Shown: positions 49,931 through 58,038, counted from the stretch's first letter. The stretch is 64,000 nt of DNA from Stieleria sp. JC731 (GCF_020966635.1 NZ_JAJKFQ010000026.1:163894-227893); one strand, 5' to 3'. The notes: generated by a model not told the origin, from the sequence alone. Made by a program: numbers and translations.

Positions 49931-52241
49931 GTTTGGATCGTGCTTTTGCTTGTTTATCCAGCCAGCGCTGCAAAAGTTCATCAGAAAATTTGGAACGCTT
50001 AACATACGCGGTCACCGGTCGCTTTCCGCCGTACAGGACCTCCCAGAAGACCACCTGTCCGCTTTCGAACAACGTGTCGAGAACTTCTTCGCGTTCACGT
50101 TTCTTTAACCACTGAGTGCGGCGAGACAGCTGCGTTCGTGTTACCGGCTCATCAAGCATACGGAGGACACGCTTGGTGCGCTCTTCAGTTTCGTTTTCGA
50201 CGACATGATCGAACACTTTCTTCTGCACCCTGCGAGTCAGCCAGTTGCTGATCGCGATCGCTCGATCGACGTCCTCGACTTCGATGCTGATGCAGTTGGT
50301 TTCTGGTTGTCGGCTAATCGCAAACAGCAATGCCAGCTTGCCAGCGCGGCCAGGCGCTCGTGACCACAGTGCGCGTGCCTGCTCGTCTTCATCGCGGTGC
50401 TTGTTGTGGATCTCTCGCATGTGATCCTCAAACCGCTTGCGAGCCTCCTGCGTATGAACAGCGACGATCGATGGCTCGCATGACTCTTCGTTCAACGGCG
50501 GGCGCTGATCCACCCACCACTTGATCGCATCAACTAGCGTGCCAAGTGGTTCGATACGCTCGGGCGACTTAGGCTCGACGTATCCTTCAGTGCTTTCGAA
50601 TGGCATCAATCGACCGAGCAGACCGTCGCTAACATTCTCGGCAGTCAGTGAACCCCAGAATGATTCGGCAACGGTCGTGCCATAGATCACCGCGTGCGGT
50701 TGGTGGATCGTCTTCGTCTTACTCGTGTCGGCGTATGCATCACCAACCCATGTCTGACCGCTCGACGAATACAAGTGCATCAAGACAGACGCGATGTTGT
50801 ATAGGTGTGTCGCGCGTGACGGGTTCTTCATTGTCTGCAGCAGTCGACCGACTTCATCGAGCTGGAACAGCTGCGATGGCTGCTCGCCAAGCACGCTGAC
50901 AATCCCAGCATGTGAAGCGAACCGTTCAGGACCAAGTAGGTGTGCCGCATCGGCGCGACGCAACAGCTTCTTGTTCGTGGATCGCGCCTGTTCCTTGCCA
51001 GAACCAGACGGTGCCATGCCGATGATGTAGAGATTGGTTCGAGTGCCGTACATGTCCGTAACCTTCCGACCGGTGATCACTGACATCAGTGCAAGCGCAC
51101 CAGCGAAAGCAAGCTCGGGCTGCGGATACATTGATGTCCGAAGCGTATAGTCGACGATGTGTCCAATGATTCCCTGATCCTGCATCGCCCATGTCGGCTG
51201 ACTGGATTCGCTCATTCCACGGGCATCTGGTTCGGTTTCTTCGTCGATTCCGAACACCTTGATCGATAGCTCATTCTCTGGCGAAGGAATCTGCGGGACA
51301 GGCTCGATCGGTGCGATCGGCTCGACCGGTTGAACGCCAGGTTCTACGGGCGATCCTGCCACAAGTCGCGAGAAGTCGACGCCATGATCGCTGCCAGTGC
51401 TGAACTCCTTGACATGCTTGGTTTCCCTCGCTGTACCGTTGACAGCTGACGATTCGATTGTGCGAAGCAGCTCGCGCTCGTCGAGCGGATCTGGAAGCGA
51501 CTGGTTCCACATCTTGACCAGCTCGACAACTTCATCGTTGCTTAGTCGCTGACCATGATCATCGATCGCACGCAGCGCACCAGATAATCGGAACGCAGCA
51601 TTGTTCCGATGACTGATCGGGCGCTCGGCTTGATTGATGTAGTCAACACCGCGTGAATAGACGCTCGACCGATGACCGACCGTGTAATTGATCGGTGGCA
51701 GTGGCTCAGCAGGTTTCGATTGCTTTGGCTGTGATAAGTATTCCTTGCACAACCAATCGATCGCATCCTGACCGTCGCCGATCTCCATCTGCGATCCAAG
51801 CCAGTAGTCTTCGGTTACCGTCCAGAACCGAGCTTTGTCGTAGACTTCGAGGGCTTGTTTGCCATCTCCCATGCGTGCAACACACCTAGCCCCAGCCAGT
51901 TTAGATCCTCGTGTGAGGAATTTGATTCCTGTTCCGCTGGGGCTAATTTCACCGTACGCCACCGGGTTGAGTCGACGGACGATTGGCTTAGCCCAGTCTC
52001 GGAGGATGAGTTCCCCGTCAACTGTTTCAAGGCAATCATCGAGGTCAACGCCCGTGAGCGCATCCGATTCCTGAATGACAAACGCTTTGTATTCGAGTTC
52101 CGAGACTGCATCGTACGATTCAAATGTTGAAGGGTCATTGGTGCGTGCGTTCGCACCGTTAAGTTGCTTGGGGATCTTCGTGCCGTTCACGAGTTCCCAT
52201 GTGATCCACTGTCGCAGACCGCGCAGATAGCTAGGCGTCAA
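49923..52241 (-). CDS. Primase-helicase, PrimPol-like N-terminus plus DUF3987-type ATPase
   Basis: 772 residues from a TTG at 52241, with GGAGG 9-10 bases upstream. N-terminal region has LTGVDLDDCLE (metal Asp residues) and GEISPSGTGIKFLTRG, as in phage/plasmid primase-polymerases. The middle (FRLSGALRAIDDHGQRLSND) is a helical primase-C segment. The C-terminal part has Walker A GMAPSGSGKEQARS and QLFQLDEVGRLLQ (Walker B), as in DUF3987 helicases. It likely primes and unwinds phage DNA. Confidence 0.8.
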   Translation of the reverse strand: MTPSYLRGLRQWITWELVNGTKIPKQLNGANARTNDPSTFESYDAVSELEYKAFVIQESDALTGVDLDDCLETVDGELILRDWAKPIVRRLNPVAYGEISPSGTGIKFLTRGSKLAGARCVARMGDGKQALEVYDKARFWTVTEDYWLGSQMEIGDGQDAIDWLCKEYLSQPKQSKPAEPLPPINYTVGHRSSVYSRGVDYINQAERPISHRNNAAFRLSGALRAIDDHGQRLSNDEVVELVKMWNQSLPDPLDERELLRTIESSAVNGTARETKHVKEFSTGSDHGVDFSRLVAGSPVEPGVQPVEPIAPIEPVPQIPSPENELSIKVFGIDEETEPDARGMSESSQPTWAMQDQGIIGHIVDYTLRTSMYPQPELAFAGALALMSVITGRKVTDMYGTRTNLYIIGMAPSGSGKEQARSTNKKLLRRADAAHLLGPERFASHAGIVSVLGEQPSQLFQLDEVGRLLQTMKNPSRATHLYNIASVLMHLYSSSGQTWVGDAYADTSKTKTIHQPHAVIYGTTVAESFWGSLTAENVSDGLLGRLMPFESTEGYVEPKSPERIEPLGTLVDAIKWWVDQRPPLNEESCEPSIVAVHTQEARKRFEDHMREIHNKHRDEDEQARALWSRAPGRAGKLALLFAISRQPETNCISIEVEDVDRAIAISNWLTRRVQKKVFDHVVENETEERTKRVLRMLDEPVTRTQLSRRTQWLKKREREEVLDTLFESGQVVFWEVLYGGKRPVTAYVKRSKFSDELLQRWLDKQAKARSKQS

Positions 52242-52563
52242 CTGAAACTAACCTCCAGACCTTGATCTCGCGTGCATGGTTTGACACCTTGGCGCTCTTG
52301 ATTCGCTTTCCGGTGAATTGCCACTGACGACCACGGAACAGTGATCCAGCAGCTGGCCCTAGGTCGATCCCTCGGGCTACTAGGACGGCGCTGACTTTGT
52401 CTGCGTTCGTCTCTCGTTTTGGGTGTGCGATCGCCAATGCTTCGGCGATCTGTCGTGCCTCCAGCAGGAGCGGGAATTTGTCGCTCTTGTTGGCGGCTAA
52501 TTGCATGCCACGCTCTTTGCGGTCCATGCTTGCGATGTAGTCGAGCAGTGGCTGTTGCTTCAT
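52231..52563 (-). CDS. Hypothetical protein upstream of the primase
   Basis: 110 residues, beginning MKQQPLLDYIASMDRKERGM. Helical N-terminus; basic C-terminal half (FRGRQWQFTGKRIKSAKVSN) that could contact nucleic acid. Its end overlaps the primase start by 11 bases. No family recognised. Confidence 0.55.
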   Translation of the reverse strand: MKQQPLLDYIASMDRKERGMQLAANKSDKFPLLLEARQIAEALAIAHPKRETNADKVSAVLVARGIDLGPAAGSLFRGRQWQFTGKRIKSAKVSNHAREIKVWRLVSVDA

Positions 52564-52757
52564 GCTTCTACAAGCTCGACTTCACCCTCGGGCGCTTGCT
52601 TGACGCATGCCGTAACACGCTCTGTCTTTGGATCGATCCGGTCTTCATCGACCAGTCCGCCGATCGCATCATCAGGTGATTCTGCGTGCGTATACATCGA
52701 CCGTGTCTTGCCCTTCATTCCGATTAGTGGTTGAACCACAACGCGGTACTTGATCAT
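52560..52757 (-). CDS. Small hypothetical protein
   Basis: 65 residues, start in a TAATG overlap with the helicase stop and end in an ATGA overlap with the next gene. Begins MIKYRVVVQPLIGMKGKTRS; alpha/beta, acidic C-terminus. Unknown. Confidence 0.55.
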   Translation of the reverse strand: MIKYRVVVQPLIGMKGKTRSMYTHAESPDDAIGGLVDEDRIDPKTERVTACVKQAPEGEVELVEA

Positions 52758-54475
52758 TAGAACGGTGGTGCCTCTTCGTCAAAGGGATCAGAAAACAATG
52801 AATTACTGACTTCGAATTGCGGCTCATCTGGCACTTCGCCGATGACCCACTGTGTTACGCGCTGATACCGACCATCCTTAATGGTTGTGATCGCCTGAGT
52901 GTCCGCGACGAACCCTTCGTCGAATCGCTCGATCGCCTCTTCGATCGTTTCGGGCGGGTCTGCCTTGGATCGCTGACGCCACCAGTCACGAGCCTTCTTG
53001 CCCGCGAACCCTTCATGCTCCAGGCAGATCCATTCGCTGATCCACTTCTCAGTTAGGTTGCCTGCCGATTCCGCATCTTCCGGCTGGCAGCAATAGTCAA
53101 CGCGAAGAGATCGCGGCTCGTCATCGGATGCGCCACGTTTGCGATGAACAGCCCACCGGATCTCGGTCACTTCCCATCGCTCGGGCTTGATCTGTTCTTC
53201 TAGCACAGCTGCGTTCGTGTCCGCTTGTGCTTCGTGCTTGGTGTTTGATTCGGGTGGTGGAAACTGGAACCCACAGAAGCATTCACGCAGACCAGCTGGC
53301 ACCATCTCGGTACACTGCGGACACTCCTTGACTGGCGCGTTCCCCATCGTGGCTTCACCCTTCTTGCCACGACGAACACCGAAGTCTTTCGAGTCGATAG
53401 GACCGTGACGCTCCAGGTTCTCGCCGTAGTCGAGTACCAAGCATTCAGACTTCTCGGGGTGCAGCCGAAGTCCGCGACCGATCATCTGTGCAAGCAGACC
53501 GGGCGAATCAGTTGCACGCAGAAGCGCAACGCAGTCGACACAGGGTGCGTCGAATCCGGTCGTCAGTACACCGACGTTGACAAGCCATCGGATCTCCCCT
53601 TCACGGAACGCCCGAATCGATGACTTGCGAAAGATCGGCTTGGTATCACCCGTGATCGTGTGAACGATCTCGCCGGTTTTTTCTTCGATGTAATCCGAGA
53701 TGTGCTGTGCATGCTCGACGCCAGAAGCGAAGATAATGACATGCTTTCGACCGGAGCGATCGCAGTTTGCGATCAAGTCATCACAGGTGCTTGCGGTATG
53801 CTCATCAAACCGCAGCTGCATGTCACTGGCGACGAACTCACCGCGACGGATCGGCAGATCGCTTGTCTTGACAGACTGAACCGGTTCCGAAGTGATCGGG
53901 CACAAGTAGCCTTCTTTGATTAGCTGGCCGATCTGGATGTTGTAAGCAACGCCATCGAACAGCTCATCTGGACCGTAGATCAATCCAGTTGTCATCCGGT
54001 ATGGTGTCGCAGTAAAACCGATGACGCGATGATTGGGTGACGTCTTGGACAGGTCATCGAACAGCTGGCGATACATTCCGTCGCCGGTCGCCGGAATCAT
54101 GTGTGCTTCGTCTACAAGCACCAAGTCGATCTTGCCGAGATCGAACCCATGTTTGTAGACGGACTGCACGCCAGCAACGACGATATCGCCGGTCAGATCC
54201 TTCTGCCCCAAGCCAGCTGAATAGATTGTGACATCCGCATCAGGAACAAGCGTGCGGATCTTTTCAGAGTTCTGCTCCAGAAGTTCCTTGACATGCGCCA
54301 CGACCAGGACACGCAGGCCAGCTTCATGCGCCGACTTGCAGATGTCAGCGATCATCAAGCTCTTGCCAGCGCCGGTTGGCGCGATGACAACGGGGTGTCC
54401 TTGTCGATGGCATAGGTATCCCCAGGTCGCATCAACAGCGTATTGTTGGTATGGTCGCAACACGTAGTGCGACAT
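52757..54475 (-). CDS. Superfamily 2 DEAD/DEAH-box helicase
   Basis: 572 residues from ATG 54475; the frame extends upstream but that part covers a tRNA-like gene. Motifs: LRPYQQYAVD (Q), IAPTGAGKSLMIADI (I), LVDEAHMIP (II), IGFTATPYRM (III), VGVLTTGFDAPCVD (V) and QMIGRGLRLHP (VI). After the helicase core there is a zinc-ribbon-like segment CPQCTEMVPAGLRECFCGF. This is the RecG/XPB-like helicase often paired with Sak4 and DUF669 proteins in phage recombination-replication modules. Confidence 0.9.
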   Translation of the reverse strand: MSHYVLRPYQQYAVDATWGYLCHRQGHPVVIAPTGAGKSLMIADICKSAHEAGLRVLVVAHVKELLEQNSEKIRTLVPDADVTIYSAGLGQKDLTGDIVVAGVQSVYKHGFDLGKIDLVLVDEAHMIPATGDGMYRQLFDDLSKTSPNHRVIGFTATPYRMTTGLIYGPDELFDGVAYNIQIGQLIKEGYLCPITSEPVQSVKTSDLPIRRGEFVASDMQLRFDEHTASTCDDLIANCDRSGRKHVIIFASGVEHAQHISDYIEEKTGEIVHTITGDTKPIFRKSSIRAFREGEIRWLVNVGVLTTGFDAPCVDCVALLRATDSPGLLAQMIGRGLRLHPEKSECLVLDYGENLERHGPIDSKDFGVRRGKKGEATMGNAPVKECPQCTEMVPAGLRECFCGFQFPPPESNTKHEAQADTNAAVLEEQIKPERWEVTEIRWAVHRKRGASDDEPRSLRVDYCCQPEDAESAGNLTEKWISEWICLEHEGFAGKKARDWWRQRSKADPPETIEEAIERFDEGFVADTQAITTIKDGRYQRVTQWVIGEVPDEPQFEVSNSLFSDPFDEEAPPF

Positions 54476-54523
54476 CGTTCCACGGGTTCCAGGCAATTCG
54501 CAATCTCCAGCAGTAAGTAAAAG

Positions 54524-54595
54524 CAGGCACCCAGGGAATCGAACCCTGCCACAAGCGTTTGGAGCGCTCGTCGCCACCTTGGTACATGGGCACCT
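54524..54595 (-). tRNA. tRNA-Trp(CCA)-like gene
   Basis: 72 nt. Acceptor AGGTGCC/GGTGCCT with two G-T pairs, discriminator G as in bacterial tRNA-Trp. Anticodon stem (C)GAGCG/CGCTT(G) with loop CTCCAAA, anticodon CCA. T-arm CAGGG-TTCGATT-CCCTG is perfect. The D-region (18 bases after the acceptor) does not form a normal D-stem and position 8 is C rather than T. No encoded CCA. Encoded between the DUF669 and helicase genes on the same strand. Likely a divergent phage tRNA, or a degenerating one. Confidence 0.6.
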
Positions 54596-54634
54596 GATGC
54601 GATCTGATTAGGAATCGCTCACACCAACCGTTTA

Positions 54635-55261
54635 CTAGCGCTGCTGCTGCGCGAACGCAGCTGCGTTGCCGGTCGGTTGCTGATACTGCTGGCCTTGCTG
54701 CTGCTGGCCTTGCTGCTGCTGGCCTTGATTCCAGTTGCCTTGGGCTTGCCCTTGGTTCTGGTACTGCGTCTGACCTTGGGCTTGCTGTTGTTGCTGCCCC
54801 TGGTTCTGATTCCAGTTGCCTTGAGCCTGCGATTGGCTTGGCTGCTGGCTCAGCGGTTTGACGTCCTCGACCGCGTTGGATTCGAAGAACTTGTTGGGGT
54901 CGTTCCTGTCCTTATCCTTGACGCAGATCACCGAGATGATGCATGGTCGGTTGTGCGTTTCGCATGTGTCGCCGGGGTTAAGCACGCCGACAGCACGACA
55001 CTGCGCACCAAACAGGTTGCGACCCGTATCGCACTTCGACCTGTCCTTCTTGGTCCACCATGCATCGGTCCAGATCTTGCGACCTTCATACGGACCTTCG
55101 ATGATGCGGTGAGTGAGCTTCAGAAGCTCTGCGCCCGATTGGAATTTCATCAGATCGGAATCTTCCAGCACTGCCTTGTAGTCGCCATTGGGCAACAACT
55201 TGCGAGTGACTACTTCGTCGGTCTTGGTTGGATCAAACCCAGAGTCGATCAAACTTGCCAT
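54635..55261 (-). CDS. DUF669-like ssDNA-binding protein with Q/N-rich tail
   Basis: 208 residues from ATG 55261 (AGGTGA 8 bases upstream). Residues 1-130 resemble DUF669: LPNGDYKAVLEDSDLMKFQS, AELLKLTHRIIEGPYEGRKI and a CETHNRPCIISVICVKD strand. From about 140 to the end it is Gln/Asn/Gly-rich (QGNWNQNQGQQQQQAQGQTQ). DUF669 proteins occur with Sak4-type ATPases and are thought to bind single-stranded DNA; flexible tails are common in such proteins. A perfect dyad is 15 bases upstream. Confidence 0.75.
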   Translation of the reverse strand: MASLIDSGFDPTKTDEVVTRKLLPNGDYKAVLEDSDLMKFQSGAELLKLTHRIIEGPYEGRKIWTDAWWTKKDRSKCDTGRNLFGAQCRAVGVLNPGDTCETHNRPCIISVICVKDKDRNDPNKFFESNAVEDVKPLSQQPSQSQAQGNWNQNQGQQQQQAQGQTQYQNQGQAQGNWNQGQQQQGQQQQGQQYQQPTGNAAAFAQQQR

Positions 55262-55276
55262 CAGTCTTCACCTATC

Positions 55277-55292
55277 AGTCCTGTTCAGGACT
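55277..55292. promoter_or_regulatory. Dispersed 16-bp dyad, copy 13 (perfect)
   Basis: AGTCCTGTTCAGGACT: perfect arms, centre TT. Starts 15 bases before the DUF669 gene ATG. Confidence 0.8.
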
Positions 55293-55335
55293 ACGAGAAA
55301 CAAAAAAAAACTTAAAACGGTAGTGAGGCTGTTTG

Positions 55336-55680
55336 CTACAGCGTTGGTTCGTCGCTTTCGTCGCGGACGGGTGCCACGGTTTCCTTGGCGGGTTCTTCGG
55401 GTTCCGCCTGCGGTTCTGGAGACGGGTCGAAGTCCTTGCCGTCCGACCACTCGATCGCCAGCAATGCAGCTGTCGCAATGCCGATCATGCAGTCGCGAAG
55501 CAGCGTGGACTTGCGGTCCCGGCTAACGTGCATGCCGACCTTGGTGCAAACAATTCCCTGCATGATCGTGGCAAGGAATGGCGACCAGGAAGTTGGACTC
55601 TTTGAGAATGTCGCTTGGTTCGCTTGGTCGACGATCTCTTCAAGGATCAAAGCACGCTTGTGGAAATCAGAACTCGTCAT
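55336..55680 (-). CDS. Hypothetical protein with acidic Pro-rich tail
   Basis: 114 residues. Helical N-terminal 80 residues (HKRALILEEIVDQANQATFS; RDCMIGIATAALLAIEW) then a Pro/Glu-rich tail (SPEPQAEPEEPAKETVAP). No family recognised; between the Sak4-like and DUF669 genes, so probably in DNA replication or recombination. Confidence 0.55.
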   Translation of the reverse strand: MTSSDFHKRALILEEIVDQANQATFSKSPTSWSPFLATIMQGIVCTKVGMHVSRDRKSTLLRDCMIGIATAALLAIEWSDGKDFDPSPEPQAEPEEPAKETVAPVRDESDEPTL

Positions 55681-55739
55681 GATGAAACCTTTGTGGTTAC
55701 AGGGGTGTGGTGTGGTTGGTGATTGATTCGAAGCAGCTG

Positions 55740-56498
55740 CTAGGCTACTTGGCTTGGAAGCGGTGGCAGGTACTGCATGTACTCCTTGAAGTCAGCGGTC
55801 ATCTCTTCCGGCAGACCGAGTCGGTTCTTGGCTTGCCAACCAGGACGCTCGACCGTCTTGATCACACGCTCGCCACTGCCGGTTGCAACGGTGCGATCCC
55901 TCCCGAACGATTCTTCGCTCTTGCGGGTGTAGACCTTGTACTGACCGAACAGAACTTCATCTGCCCATTCCTGCAGCAACGCAGAAGTCCGCTTGTGAAG
56001 CTTTGGAAGGTAGCGGTCGTAAGATTCGCCCTCTGGTGAATCGAACCGCTTAATGTCGCAGTGCGCCGTGAAGATGACATGCATCCCGCGATCACGCAGA
56101 CCATTGCAGGCTTTCAAGAACCGCATGAATTGGCGTTCCGCCAAGTCATAGCCCTTGTTAAACCCTGCATCGGCGATCGACGAGATGCCCTTCTTGTTGC
56201 AGACATCATTCCAGTTCAGCTGTTCCAGCCAGTCTGCGCTGTCGATGATCGCGGTGCCGAAACCGTGACTGGACTGGTCATGCCCCAGTTCCATCACAGC
56301 TTGCATGATCGTGTTGTAATCCGTGAACAGCGGAAACGATGGACAGTCAATGTCCGCGTTGCCGTCCTCAGTCGGAAGGAAGATTGGCCGATACCACTGT
56401 GATGACCATGTCGACTTGCCCCAGCCATGAATGCTGTAGATGACAGTTCGGCGCGGTCGAGCTACGCGACCAGGGATAATGCTATCGAGCAGTCCCAT
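55740..56498 (-). CDS. Sak4-like RecA-fold ATPase (AAA_24 type)
   Basis: 252 residues from ATG 56498; an upstream extension in the same frame overlaps the HTH gene. Walker A is YSIHGWGKSTWSS; FGTAIIDSADWLEQLNWNDV gives Walker B and IFTAHCDIKRFDSPEG the sensor region. These are the hallmarks of the phage nucleotide-binding family related to RecA (Sak4), a single-strand annealing/recombination ATPase that works with a phage SSB; the DUF669 protein nearby is the natural partner. Confidence 0.8.
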   Translation of the reverse strand: MGLLDSIIPGRVARPRRTVIYSIHGWGKSTWSSQWYRPIFLPTEDGNADIDCPSFPLFTDYNTIMQAVMELGHDQSSHGFGTAIIDSADWLEQLNWNDVCNKKGISSIADAGFNKGYDLAERQFMRFLKACNGLRDRGMHVIFTAHCDIKRFDSPEGESYDRYLPKLHKRTSALLQEWADEVLFGQYKVYTRKSEESFGRDRTVATGSGERVIKTVERPGWQAKNRLGLPEEMTADFKEYMQYLPPLPSQVA

Positions 56499-56778
56499 TA
56501 AGCAGTGCCTCGAAATTGCGGGGAATGTCCCTGCGTTTCTTCTTTGGCTTGGGCGCTTCTGATTGCATTGAACGCAATTCAATGAACCGTTTAATTGATT
56601 CGCTTTTGTACCGAATCATCGGTTTAGAAGATGTCCGAAGTGAAATGTCGACTGCGACCAGATCACCGGAATTACGAAGTCGTCGCACATGCTTTTCATC
56701 AACGCATAGCAAGTCGGCGACTTGTGATTGCGTATAGAGAGCGTTGGGTGACAAACAGTCGTTATGGGTGGAATCCAT
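56482..56778 (-). CDS. HTH DNA-binding protein (excisionase/MerR-like)
   Basis: 98 residues from ATG 56778; a GTG one codon earlier is possible. YTQSQVADLLCVDEKHVRRL followed by RNSGDLVAVDISLRTSSKPM and IRYKSESIKRFIEL is the winged HTH-17/excisionase pattern. The C-terminus is basic (PKPKKKRRDIPRNFE). First gene of the leftward replication operon and next to the divergent early region. It could be a Xis, an early activator or the regulator that reads the dyads. Confidence 0.7.
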   Translation of the reverse strand: MDSTHNDCLSPNALYTQSQVADLLCVDEKHVRRLRNSGDLVAVDISLRTSSKPMIRYKSESIKRFIELRSMQSEAPKPKKKRRDIPRNFEALLNGTAR

Positions 56779-56840
56779 CACAACAACAACAAAGAGATCC
56801 GCAGCAAAATAAACTTTCGCTGCATGCTAAGAATCAGACA

Positions 56841-56856
56841 TGCCTTGTTCAGGACT
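56841..56856. promoter_or_regulatory. Dispersed 16-bp dyad, copy 14
   Basis: TGCCTTGTTCAGGACT, 13 of 16 with the right arm TTCAGGACT exact. In the 261-base divergent control region between 56778 and 57040, 62 bases upstream of the HTH gene. No clear second copy faces the rightward gene; AGCCCTGTCAAGATAG near 56973 is a distant relative. Confidence 0.55.
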
Positions 56857-57039
56857 ATTTTCGGAGGATGCCGGAATAGCCGATAATGCTATGGCGGCAA
56901 GTCCTTGCATAACCTAGACTTAGCAGCCTAAACATTTTTATTCAGGAAAAAACAGCCCTAAGAGGGTGCCAAACTAGCCCTGTCAAGATAGAGTATTTGA
57001 CACGTTTGGTCATAAGTACCCCATCACCCCCAGTTCGAT

Positions 57040-57309
57040 ATGCCACGCAATCCAGAAAAGACCGAGCAGATGAGTCCCGAGGAACGACGCTCATACGCGC
57101 GTCGCCTACGTGAAGCAGCTGACGCGATCGAAGCACTGCACGATGTCGTGGGGCACGAGACGACCGCGTGGGTGTTCCGCAAGCCATCGCTGGTTGATGG
57201 ACTTCGTCGCGTCGAGTCATTCTCGCGAGACGCTCGTCGTACGATTAACCAAGTAATCGCCGGACGACCGCTAAAGAAAAGCAGCTCGAAAGACGACTTA
57301 AACAGTTAA
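57040..57309 (+). CDS. Small helical protein, first rightward early gene
   Basis: 89 residues from ATG 57040, without a visible Shine-Dalgarno. Helical and basic: MSPEERRSYARRLREAADAI and SLVDGLRRVESFSRDARRTI. Position at the head of the rightward operon, divergent from the HTH gene, is where a repressor or early regulator is expected, but no HTH is obvious. Confidence 0.55.
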   Translation: MPRNPEKTEQMSPEERRSYARRLREAADAIEALHDVVGHETTAWVFRKPSLVDGLRRVESFSRDARRTINQVIAGRPLKKSSSKDDLNS

Positions 57310-57320
57310 TCTCAGAAAAC

Positions 57321-57336
57321 AGTCTTGATCTTGGCT
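57321..57336. promoter_or_regulatory. Dispersed 16-bp dyad, copy 15 (weak)
   Basis: AGTCTTGATCTTGGCT, 12 of 16 to AGTCCTGATCAGGACT. 12 bases after the stop of the preceding gene; two better copies follow within 450 bases. Confidence 0.4.
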
Positions 57337-57386
57337 GTGAGATCGCTACATTTGGCTGCTCAGTCGTTTAACTAGCGGAGAGAGTC

Positions 57387-57509
57387 ATGGATGACACATC
57401 AATGGTCGCGGAGTACAAGCGTGTGACTCGCGACAGTATGGTGGCACATGTCGTGTTCGATGTATGGCTGATCGCAGGAGTGATCGCCGTTCTTTTTTTT
57501 ACGCTCTAA
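57387..57509 (+). CDS. Small membrane protein
   Basis: 40 residues from ATG 57387, with GGAGAG 5-6 bases upstream. Begins MDDTSMVAEYKRVTRDSMV and ends in a transmembrane helix (VWLIAGVIAVLFFTL). Its stop codon is 1 base from a dyad. Too short for a family call. Confidence 0.55.
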   Translation: MDDTSMVAEYKRVTRDSMVAHVVFDVWLIAGVIAVLFFTL

Positions 57510-57510
57510 C

Positions 57511-57526
57511 AGTCCTGATCAAGACA
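57511..57526. promoter_or_regulatory. Dispersed 16-bp dyad, copy 16, abutting a start codon
   Basis: AGTCCTGATCAAGACA, identical to copies 5 and 6, ends 1 base before the ATG at 57528. There is no room for a ribosome-binding site other than within the dyad. Confidence 0.7.
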
Positions 57527-57527
57527 G

Positions 57528-57743
57528 ATGAAGAAGCACAAGCTTATCAAGCATATCAGCGGATTGATCAATGATGCTGGTATGAAGGTGGTCAACGTAC
57601 GATGCAATGGTCACCTTCACTTCACCGTTGAAGCGAATAGCCAGCGTCGGAAGCTTCACTTTTCTTCCACGACAAGTGACCATCGCGCTATTAAGAACAT
57701 TAGAGCTACATGCAACAGAATCGGCGCAGAGATGTGTGCCTGA
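57528..57743 (+). CDS. Small basic hypothetical protein
   Basis: 71 residues beginning MKKHKLIKHISGLINDAGMK. Basic, alpha/beta, with HRAIKNIRATCNRIGAEMCA at the end. Start fixed by the dyad-ATG junction. Unknown function. Confidence 0.55.
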   Translation: MKKHKLIKHISGLINDAGMKVVNVRCNGHLHFTVEANSQRRKLHFSSTTSDHRAIKNIRATCNRIGAEMCA

Positions 57744-57763
57744 TCCTTTGCTACGACCACCCC

Positions 57764-57779
57764 AGTCCTGAACAAGACT
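57764..57779. promoter_or_regulatory. Dispersed 16-bp dyad, copy 17, abutting a start codon
   Basis: AGTCCTGAACAAGACT, 15 of 16, ends 1 base before the ATG at 57781, the same arrangement as copy 16. Confidence 0.75.
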
Positions 57780-57780
57780 A

Positions 57781-58035
57781 ATGTTGAAGCTGATCACCGA
57801 AGCAAGCAATGCCCCGGCTAACACGAAAGTGAAGTGTCCTGCACATGGGACAGGCGACTTTATCGTCCGCCATCACATCGATCGCTGGGGAAGCACCTAC
57901 ACGAGCATCGAAGACCATCGCGGCAAGACAAAGGCGATTGTCGACAAGACGCCTGTCGAGATCACCATCGAGAAAAACAACCCGCACACGCGATGGCTCG
58001 CTGAAGCAACCTTCATCGGTGCGACCAGCAATTAA
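57781..58035 (+). CDS. Small hypothetical protein
   Basis: 84 residues beginning MLKLITEASNAPANTKVKCP. One Cys-His pair (KCPAHGTGDFIVRHH) could bind metal; otherwise a small beta-rich protein (PVEITIEKNNPHTRWLAEAT). Function unknown. Confidence 0.55.
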   Translation: MLKLITEASNAPANTKVKCPAHGTGDFIVRHHIDRWGSTYTSIEDHRGKTKAIVDKTPVEITIEKNNPHTRWLAEATFIGATSN

Positions 58036-58038
58036 CCG

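Noticed and set aside
54476..54577. N-terminal extension of the SF2 helicase
   Set aside because: This stretch encodes the tRNA-Trp-like gene and non-conserved residues; the start at 54475 (MSHYVLRPYQQ) matches the helicase family.
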